Part shown: positions 16,403 to 22,249 of the stretch, piece by piece
Numbering within the stretch: the first letter of the stretch is position 1
How the letters are laid out: every line of letters starts with the position of its first letter
Assembly (NCBI GenBank): GCA_039933175.1
Contig: JBDTOR010000022.1
Coordinates: 1 to 22,249, forward strand
Length of the DNA: 22,249 nucleotides
From: Hyphomicrobium_A sp039933175
Lineage (GTDB): Bacteria; Pseudomonadota; Alphaproteobacteria; Rhizobiales; Hyphomicrobiaceae
Direction: 5' to 3'
Made by a program: the position numbers and the translations under genes
The notes under the pieces: generated by a model
What the model saw: the letters and a program-made list of their open reading frames with translations, nothing else
What the model was told of the DNA's origin: nothing
The model's database searches: none

Positions 16403-18538
16403 ATGAGCGATAAGGATACGAGCGCTGCTCCGGTCGAGGATTTGAAGCGCGCGGAAGCCGAAGCCGAGCTTCGCCGCCTTGCTGCGCTCATCCGCCATCA
16501 CGACGCGCTGTATTACCGGCAGGACGCCCCGGAAATCTCCGACGCCGAATACGACGCGCTGCGCCGGCGCAACCAGGCGATCGAGCAGCGCTTCCCCAAG
16601 CTGGTACGTCCCGACAGCCCGTCAAGGCGGGTCGGCGCGGCGCCGGTTGAAGGCTTCGGCAAGATCAAGCACAGCGTGCCGATGCTGTCGCTCGGCAACG
16701 CCTTCGACGCCGAGGACGTGACAGACTTCGTCCAGCGCGTGCACCGTTTTCTGAAGCTCGACGCCGAGGATCCGCTCGCCTTTACCGCCGAGCCGAAGAT
16801 CGACGGCCTGTCGATCTCGCTGCGCTACAAGGACGGCGTGCTCACCGAGGCGGCGACGCGCGGCGACGGCATGGAGGGCGAGAACGTCACGCGCAACGTG
16901 ATGACAATCAAGCAGGTCCCGCACAAGTTGAAGGGGCGCAATATCCCCGAGCTGATCGACGTGCGCGGCGAGATCTACATGGCGCACGCCGACTTCTTCA
17001 GTATGAACAAGGAGCAGGAAGCGGCCGGCGCCAAGGTGTTTGCCAACCCGCGCAATGCCGCCGCCGGCTCGCTGCGCCAGCTTGATGCTTCCATCACCGC
17101 ATCGCGGCCGTTGCGCTTCTTCGCCTACGCGTGGGGCGAAGCCTCGAAGCTGCCGGCCGATACGCAGTCCGGCGTCTACGAGGCGTTCAAAAAGTGGGGC
17201 TTGCCGGTCAACCCGCAGACGCGCGTGTGCACGGGCGCCGACGAATTGCTCGCCTACTACGAGAAGCTCGCCGAGGAGCGCGCCAAGCTGCCCTACGACA
17301 TCGACGGGGTCGTCTACAAGGTGAACCGGCTCGACCTGCAGGAGCGCCTGGGCTTCGTCTCGCGCTCGCCCCGCTGGGCCATTGCCCACAAGTTCCCGGC
17401 CCAGCAGGCGATGACAATACTAAACGGCATCGACATCCAGGTCGGCCGCACCGGTGCACTGACGCCGGTCGCCCGATTGGAGCCGGTCACCGTCGGCGGC
17501 GTCGTCGTCACCAACGCAACCCTGCACAACGAGGACGAGATCAAGCGCAAGGACGTGCGCGTCGGCGACACGGTCATCGTGCAGCGGGCCGGCGACGTCA
17601 TTCCGCAGATCGCCGGCATAGTGGCCGACAAGCGTCCCAGGGGCGCCAAAGCCTATGTGTTCCCTGAGCTGTGCCCGGCCTGCGGCAGCCATGCCGTGCG
17701 CGAGGTGGACGAGAAGACCGGCAAGGTCGATGTCGTGCGCCGCTGCACCGGCGGCCTCATCTGCCCGGCGCAGCGCGTCGAGCGCCTGAAGCACTTCGTG
17801 TCGCGCAACGCCTTCGACATCGAGGGCCTCGGCGAGAAGAACATCCAGGCGTTCTACGACGACGGGCTGATCCAGTCGCCGGAGGACATCTTCACGCTCG
17901 CCGTGCGCGATGCGCGCTCCGCCAAGAGCCGCCTCGAGGAGCGCGAGGGTTGGGGGCCGCAATCGGCCACCAAGTTGTTCAACGCCATCGCCGCCCGCCG
18001 CGACATCGCCCTCGACCGCTTCATCTTCGCGCTCGGCATCCGCCACGTCGGCGAGACGACCGCTAAGCTGCTCGCCCGCTTCTATGGCTCCATCGAGCAC
18101 TTCCGCGAGGCGATGATCGCCGCCTCCAAGGACAAGGATGCCGAAGCGTTCAAGGAACTCGACAACATCGAGGGCATCGGTGAGGTGGTGGCCGAGGCCA
18201 TCGCCGACTTCTTCGGCGAGCCGCATAATGTGCGGGTGGTCGACGATCTTTTAAAGGAAGTGTCTCCGCAGCCACTCGAAGCGGTGGATACGACATCGCC
18301 CGTCGCTGGCAAGACGGTGGTCTTCACCGGAACCCTCGTTGTGCTCACGCGCGGCGAGGCCAAGGCGCAGGCCGAGCGCCTGGGTGCCAAGGTCGCAGGT
18401 TCGGTGTCCAAGAAGACGGATTTCGTCGTCGCCGGCGCAGATGCGGGCTCCAAGCTCACGAAAGCGAAAGAACTCGGCGTCACGGTGCTCGACGAGCAGC
18501 AATGGTTGCAATTGACCGGGGCGGCGGATCGCGGCTAG
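16403..18538 (+). CDS. ligA: NAD+-dependent DNA ligase LigA
   Basis: A 711-residue enzyme that seals nicks in DNA using NAD+, needed for Okazaki-fragment joining and repair. Domain order is complete. Domain Ia (about 10-75) contains LIRHHDALYYRQDAPEISDA. The adenylation domain has the nucleophile K132 in KIDG (132-135). An OB fold (about 330-415) contains QVGRTGALTPVARLEPV. A four-cysteine zinc finger uses C424, C427, C448 and C454. Helix-hairpin-helix repeats (about 470-605) include FALGIRHVGETTA and NIEGIGEVVAEAI. A BRCT domain (about 633-708) begins VAGKTVVFTGTL. The start is ATG 16403. No recN lies between bamD and ligA. Confidence 0.97.
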   Translation: MSDKDTSAAPVEDLKRAEAEAELRRLAALIRHHDALYYRQDAPEISDAEYDALRRRNQAIEQRFPKLVRPDSPSRRVGAAPVEGFGKIKHSVPMLSLGNAFDAEDVTDFVQRVHRFLKLDAEDPLAFTAEPKIDGLSISLRYKDGVLTEAATRGDGMEGENVTRNVMTIKQVPHKLKGRNIPELIDVRGEIYMAHADFFSMNKEQEAAGAKVFANPRNAAAGSLRQLDASITASRPLRFFAYAWGEASKLPADTQSGVYEAFKKWGLPVNPQTRVCTGADELLAYYEKLAEERAKLPYDIDGVVYKVNRLDLQERLGFVSRSPRWAIAHKFPAQQAMTILNGIDIQVGRTGALTPVARLEPVTVGGVVVTNATLHNEDEIKRKDVRVGDTVIVQRAGDVIPQIAGIVADKRPRGAKAYVFPELCPACGSHAVREVDEKTGKVDVVRRCTGGLICPAQRVERLKHFVSRNAFDIEGLGEKNIQAFYDDGLIQSPEDIFTLAVRDARSAKSRLEEREGWGPQSATKLFNAIAARRDIALDRFIFALGIRHVGETTAKLLARFYGSIEHFREAMIAASKDKDAEAFKELDNIEGIGEVVAEAIADFFGEPHNVRVVDDLLKEVSPQPLEAVDTTSPVAGKTVVFTGTLVVLTRGEAKAQAERLGAKVAGSVSKKTDFVVAGADAGSKLTKAKELGVTVLDEQQWLQLTGAADRG

Positions 18539-18610
18539 GTGCCCGCCTGGAATTCATGCGCCGAGCCCCCATCTACGGCGGGGACATCGCGCCAAGAACA
18601 GGGAAGCTAA

Positions 18611-19864
18611 ATGCTGAGGAGACGCCGTCTATCCTCCGGGGTTCGACTAGGGCCCCCGCTGCCGCTGCGCCTCCTCAATACGCTCGGCCCCTTGGTCAGG
18701 TCGCTGGGGCTGTGGCCGAGCATCGACGTCGACAAGCAGATGCGGGCGACCGAGCGCAAGTACAAGCGCAGCAACTGGACGCCCGAGTTTCGGCGTGCGC
18801 TACCGCCCCGGGCTGAAGCCTTCAACAGCCGCGACGCCGACCTGTCGCTATTCGGCGCGCTGGTCGTCCGCGGCCAGTTCCTTCAGAGCACCGACAATGC
18901 GCTGGCACTCGAGGACCTGATCGGGCGCTATCCGCAGATCCTCGACGAGCAGATCCGCCGGCCGCTGTTCGTGCTCGGCCTCGCCCGCACCGGTACGACG
19001 CTGCTGCAACGCCTGCTGTCGTTGCATTCGGGCGCCCGCTATATCCCCTTCTGGGAGGGCTACACGCCGTACCCGCGCGAGGTCGGCCACCACCGGGGCG
19101 GCAAGGACGGCCGCTACCGCGAGGCCAAGCGTCGGCTGAAGATGCTCAACTGGGTGGGGCCGGAGTTCAGCAAGATCCACCCCATCGAGATCGACGATCC
19201 GGAGGAGTGCTACCACCTCTTCCGCAACCACTTCCTGGTGCCGCCGGGCTTCGACTTCGCCAATGTGCCGGGCTACTGGCGATGGTGGGACGACCGGGCG
19301 CATGCCGACGCCTACCGCATGCACAAGCGGCAACTGCAGGCGCTGCAGTGGCTTAACCCGAACCAGCACTGGGTGCTGAAGTGCCCCAACCACCTGTCGG
19401 GCTTGAAGCACCTGCTGGAGGTCTATCCCGACGCGCGCATCGTCTATACGCAGCGCGATCCGCTGAAGACGGTGCCGTCGCTGTGCAGCCTAACGGCCGT
19501 GATGTGGGGCATGACGTCCGACACGGTCGATCTGCGCACCGTCGGCGAGTTCGTGCTCGACCTCGCCGAGCGCTGCGAGGCCGCTGGGCGGACGGCGATG
19601 CAGCAGGTGCCGCGCGATCAGATCGTCCACGTCGAATACGACGATCTCGTGCGCGATCCCGCCGCCATGGCGATGTCGATCTACGAGCGCCTCGGCTATT
19701 CGACCGACGCCGCCCTCAAGGCGCGCATGACGCAATGGCTCACCGACCATCCGAGCGACAAGCACGGCAAGCACAACTACGCGCTGGAGGATTTCGGGCT
19801 GACGCCGGAGATCATCCATCAGCGCCTCGCCGTGCCGCCCCTGCGCACCGTCGCCGGCGGCTGA
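18611..19864 (+). CDS. PAPS-type sulfotransferase family protein, substrate unknown
   Basis: A 417-residue protein with the PAPS-binding signatures of sulfotransferases (Sulfotransfer_3 type). The 5'-phosphosulfate loop is FVLGLARTGTTLLQRLLSLH (120-139), and the 3'-phosphate region is IVYTQRDPLKTVPSLCSL (277-294), with R282 and S290 as likely contacts. LKCPNHLSGLKHLLEVYPDA (256-275) between them is typical of this branch. No signal peptide or clear membrane helix is visible; residues 18-35 are hydrophobic and possibly amphipathic. Enzymes of this type move sulfate from PAPS to lipid, sugar or small-molecule acceptors, and nothing here reveals the acceptor. The ATG has GGGAA 5 bases ahead. It lies 72 bases after ligA, so it may be cotranscribed with it, but the functions look unrelated. 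Confidence 0.85.
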   Translation: MLRRRRLSSGVRLGPPLPLRLLNTLGPLVRSLGLWPSIDVDKQMRATERKYKRSNWTPEFRRALPPRAEAFNSRDADLSLFGALVVRGQFLQSTDNALALEDLIGRYPQILDEQIRRPLFVLGLARTGTTLLQRLLSLHSGARYIPFWEGYTPYPREVGHHRGGKDGRYREAKRRLKMLNWVGPEFSKIHPIEIDDPEECYHLFRNHFLVPPGFDFANVPGYWRWWDDRAHADAYRMHKRQLQALQWLNPNQHWVLKCPNHLSGLKHLLEVYPDARIVYTQRDPLKTVPSLCSLTAVMWGMTSDTVDLRTVGEFVLDLAERCEAAGRTAMQQVPRDQIVHVEYDDLVRDPAAMAMSIYERLGYSTDAALKARMTQWLTDHPSDKHGKHNYALEDFGLTPEIIHQRLAVPPLRTVAGG

Positions 19865-19871
19865 CGCTTCG

Positions 19872-20030
19872 CACATCTGTCATCCCGGGCGAGCGACGGC
19901 GAGCGCCGGAGTGAGACCCGGGATCCAGGAGAAAAGGGCGAACCTCAATCTTTCGAGGCTGCGCCGCGCCTTACGCTAGATCCCGGATAGCAGCTCGCTG
20001 CTGCTCGCCGCTTCCGGGATGACAGGTGTG
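19872..20030. repeat. Pair of inverted REP-like palindromic units
   Basis: The 172-base gap between the convergent sulfotransferase and peptidase genes is almost filled by this element. Unit 1 has arms ATCCCGGG (19882-19889) and CCCGGGAT (19917-19924); unit 2 has arms ATCCCGG (19980-19986) and CCGGGAT (20014-20020) with an inner AGCAG-CTCG-CTGCT hairpin (19989-20002). The outer arms 19872-19888 and 20014-20030 pair over 17 bases with one G-T, so the whole can fold as one long stem. It looks like the TGTCATCCCGG-type repeats common between genes in alphaproteobacteria, and may stop transcription from both sides. Confidence 0.75.
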
Positions 20031-20036
20031 CCGCGC

Positions 20037-21851
20037 TTAAAGAGCCGCGGTGGCGCGCTTGAGCCAGGCGCGCGCCTCCTCGTCGAGGTCGGGGCCGACC
20101 GTTGCTGCCACCCGTGCGTGGTAGGCGTCGAGCCAGGCAATCTCATCGGCGCCGAGCATCTCCTTGACGATCAGCCGCCGGTCGATCGGCGCCAGCGTCA
20201 GCGTTTCGAAGCCCATCGTCTCGCGGTCGGCGCCCGGCAGCTTCTCCAGAGCCGTGGCGAGCACCAGGTTCTCGATGCGGATGCCGTAGGCGCCTTCCTT
20301 GTAGTAGCCCGGCTCGTTGGAGATGATCATCCCCGGCTCCAGCACCGCCATACCGGCGCGCGAGATCGACTGTGGGCCTTCGTGCACCGACAGATAGCTG
20401 CCGATGCCGTGGCCGGTGCCGTGGTCGTAGTCGAGGCCGTGCTGCCACAGCGCGCGGCGCGCGAACGGGTCGAGATCGATGCCGCGCGTACCCTTGGGAA
20501 AGCGCGCCGAGGCGACGGCGATGTGCCCCTTCAACACCAGGGTGAACCGCTCGCGCATCTCGCTCGTCGGCTTGCCGATGGCGACGGTGCGCGTGATGTC
20601 GGTGGTGCCGTCGAGGTATTGCGCGCCACTGTCGATGAGGAACAGCTCGCCGGCGCGCAGCTTGCGGTTGGTCGCCTCGCTCACCCGATAATGCACGATG
20701 GCGCCGTTGGGTCCGCTGCCGGAGATGGTGTCGAAAGAAATCTCGCGCAGCTGGTTGGTGGCGCGGCGGAAGCCCTCCAGCCGTCGTACGGCCTCGATCT
20801 CGTCGAGTGCGCCGGCCGCGGCAGCGCCGTCGAGCCAGGCGAGAAAGCGGGTGACGGCGATGCCATCGCGCAGGTGGGCGGCGCGCGCCCCCTTGATCTC
20901 GGTGGAGTTCTTGATCGCCTTCAGCGCCAGCGACGGATCGGCCCCGCGCGCGACGGCCTTGGTGCCGCCGAGCGCGCGCGCAAACCAATAGCCTGCCGTG
21001 TTGGGATCAAGCCGGACGCGCTTGCCCGCCGCGCGCAGCGCCTTGAGCCGGTCGGCGAGGCCCGCTGGCTCGCTGATCTTGGCGAACGTTTCAAGCTGCG
21101 CCCGTACCGACGGCTCGAGCTTTTCCGATGCGACGAACAGCTCCGGCTTGCCGCTGACGGGCACGATCGCAAAAGCCAGCGCCACCGGCGTGTGCGGGAT
21201 GTCCGAGCCACGAATATTGAACACCCAGGCGACGCTGTCGCTCAGCGTCAGCACCACGGCATCCTGCTTGTCGGCCTTCAGCCGCTTCTGGATGTCGGCG
21301 ATCTTGTCGGGCGCCGCGCGCCCGGCAAACTTGTGCGGATGCAGCGCGACGGGGTCTGTTGGCGCCGGCGGCCGCGCCTTGCCCCAAACTCTGTCGACCA
21401 GGTTGCGGGCCGTGGGGCTCAGCTTGATGCCGTGCGGCTTCAGCGCGGCTTCCAGGCGCTCGACCTCGGCGATGGTGTGCAGGCGCGGGTCGAACCCCAC
21501 CGTCTGCCCGCGCGACAGGTGCTCGGCCAGCCACTCGCCGATAGCGCCGCGCGCGATGGTCGAGGTCTCGACGACGCCCGGCTCCACCTCGGCGCGCGCC
21601 TGCACCGTATAGCGGCCGTCGACGAACAGCACCGCCGTCTTCTTGGTGACGACGGCAAGTCCGGCCGAGCCGGAAAACCCCGTCAGCCAATTGAGTCGCG
21701 CCGCCGCCGCCGGCACGTACTCTCCCTGGTGCTCGTCGGCGCGCGGGACGAGATAGGCGTCGAGCTTGGCGGTCGCCATCAGGCGCCGCAGCTCCTTGAT
21801 GCGCTCGGTAGAAGCGCCGCGCTCGGATTGGCTTTCGAAGGTCTGGAACAT
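20037..21851 (-). CDS. Aminopeptidase P family protein (M24B metallopeptidase)
   Basis: A 604-residue Xaa-Pro aminopeptidase-type enzyme, expected to release an N-terminal residue preceding proline. Two creatinase-like N-terminal domains come first (about 10-150 and 165-315, with VPRADEHQGEYVP and FVDGRYTVQA). The pita-bread catalytic domain (about 320-540) follows, then a family-typical C-terminal extension. Metal ligands, numbered from the chosen start, are D407 in LIDSGAQY, D418 in GTTDITRT, H481 in TGHGIGSYLSVHEG, E513 in NEPGYY and E527 in RIENLVL. All are present. I chose ATG 21851 (MFQTFESQSERG), which matches family N-termini, over a TTG at 21887 adding 12 residues. No signal peptide is visible, so it is probably cytoplasmic. 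It runs convergent to the sulfotransferase and in the same direction as prmA. Confidence 0.93.
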   Translation of the reverse strand: MFQTFESQSERGASTERIKELRRLMATAKLDAYLVPRADEHQGEYVPAAAARLNWLTGFSGSAGLAVVTKKTAVLFVDGRYTVQARAEVEPGVVETSTIARGAIGEWLAEHLSRGQTVGFDPRLHTIAEVERLEAALKPHGIKLSPTARNLVDRVWGKARPPAPTDPVALHPHKFAGRAAPDKIADIQKRLKADKQDAVVLTLSDSVAWVFNIRGSDIPHTPVALAFAIVPVSGKPELFVASEKLEPSVRAQLETFAKISEPAGLADRLKALRAAGKRVRLDPNTAGYWFARALGGTKAVARGADPSLALKAIKNSTEIKGARAAHLRDGIAVTRFLAWLDGAAAAGALDEIEAVRRLEGFRRATNQLREISFDTISGSGPNGAIVHYRVSEATNRKLRAGELFLIDSGAQYLDGTTDITRTVAIGKPTSEMRERFTLVLKGHIAVASARFPKGTRGIDLDPFARRALWQHGLDYDHGTGHGIGSYLSVHEGPQSISRAGMAVLEPGMIISNEPGYYKEGAYGIRIENLVLATALEKLPGADRETMGFETLTLAPIDRRLIVKEMLGADEIAWLDAYHARVAATVGPDLDEEARAWLKRATAAL

Positions 21852-21920
21852 GTGTGCCTGTTTAAGCAGCTTGGCGGCCGACGGCAATTCGCCTGTGCGA
21901 GTTCCGCGGTTGAGTCCTCA

Positions 21921-22050
21921 CCTCCCTCCCCCCTTGTGGGGGAGGGACGGGGTGGGGGGTGTCCGCGGCGTCGAAGGTGGTGCACCACCCCTCCCCAACC
22001 CTCCCGCCGTTATGGCGGAGCCATGCTCCGCATGGACAAGGGGGAGGGAG
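21921..22050. repeat. G/C-tract multi-hairpin intergenic element
   Basis: This element fills most of the 237-base gap between prmA and the peptidase gene. CCCTCCCCC (21924-21932) and GGGGGAGGG (21938-21946) make a perfect 9-bp hairpin with loop CTTGT. GGTGGTGCACCACC (21976-21989) is a perfect 14-base palindrome. CCGCC/GGCGG (22004-22018) and CCATGC/GCATGG (22021-22035) make two more hairpins. The ends are also inverted copies: CTCCCTCCCCCCTTGT (21922-21937) against ACAAGGGGGAGGGAG (22036-22050) with one extra C. It resembles dispersed non-coding elements of Rhizobiales-type genomes and encodes no protein. Confidence 0.7.
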
Positions 22051-22088
22051 AAAGAGAGGCGCCCGCGACAACGAGGAGCCAGAACTCA

Positions 22089-22249
22089 TCACCCCCGCTT
22101 GCGCAGCGTCAGCGTCGTCCATTCGCCGATCCGCCGGTGCTGGACGACGACGAAGCCGTGGGCGGCATAGGCCGCGATCACGGCGGCGGCCTCCGGGTTG
22201 AGGATGCCCGACAGAACGACGCTGCCGCCGCGGCGCACCGACTTGGCAA
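22089..22249 (-). CDS. prmA: Ribosomal protein L11 methyltransferase PrmA, C-terminal end only
   Basis: The reverse strand is open from the right edge to a TGA at 22091-22089. It encodes the last 52 residues of a protein beginning AKSVRRGGSVVLSGILNPEA and ending GEWTTLTLRKRG. The VLSGIL strand followed by an AVIAAYAAHGF helix and a final GEWTTLTL strand is the C-terminal pattern of PrmA, the SAM-dependent enzyme that trimethylates ribosomal protein L11. The SAM-binding core lies outside the window. It is upstream of the aminopeptidase P gene on the same strand, a pairing I recall from related genomes. Another class I methyltransferase is possible but less likely. Confidence 0.78.
   Translation of the reverse strand, partial: AKSVRRGGSVVLSGILNPEAAAVIAAYAAHGFVVVQHRRIGEWTTLTLRKRG

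Noticed and set aside
21921..22050. CRISPR array or tandem repeat
   Set aside because: The repeats are inverted and hairpin-forming, with no regularly spaced direct repeats or spacers.

Overview
The window is a chromosomal segment of a GC-rich (about two-thirds G+C by eye) Gram-negative alphaproteobacterium, most likely of the order Hyphomicrobiales (Rhizobiales). The basis is the gene order murE-murF-mraY-murD-ftsW-murG-murC-murB-ddl-ftsQ-ftsA-ftsZ-lpxC-bamD-ligA, an FtsZ with a very long disordered linker, and lipid A and outer-membrane assembly genes right after the division genes. I cannot name the genus.

Bases 1-13806 are the distal two thirds of the dcw (division and cell wall) cluster, all on the + strand: the last codons of murE, then murF, mraY, murD, ftsW, murG, murC, murB, ddl, ftsQ, ftsA and ftsZ. 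Five junctions overlap (murE/murF, murD/ftsW, ftsW/murG, murB/ddl, ddl/ftsQ) and the other gaps are 11 to 86 bases, so this reads as one long transcription unit with translational coupling. Together the genes make UDP-MurNAc-pentapeptide (MurB, MurC, MurD, MurE, MurF, Ddl), load it on undecaprenyl phosphate (MraY, MurG), polymerise it at the septum (FtsW) and build the divisome (FtsQ, FtsA, FtsZ).

After a 285-base regulatory-looking gap come lpxC (lipid A synthesis), a hairpin resembling a terminator, bamD (outer-membrane protein assembly lipoprotein) and ligA (NAD+-dependent DNA ligase). The recN gene that commonly sits between bamD and ligA in related bacteria is not there. A sulfotransferase of unknown substrate follows ligA on the same strand.

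The right end reads on the - strand: an aminopeptidase P-type M24 metallopeptidase and, at the edge, the C-terminus of PrmA (ribosomal protein L11 methyltransferase). Two different palindromic intergenic repeats flank the peptidase gene: a pair of inverted REP-like units at 19872-20030 between the convergent genes, and a multi-hairpin element at 21921-22050.

I found no tRNA, rRNA, CRISPR array, transposase, phage gene or defence system, and no new multi-gene system. The more interesting points are the intergenic repeats, the ftsZ-lpxC leader, the divergent FtsZ tail, the absent recN and the orphan sulfotransferase.
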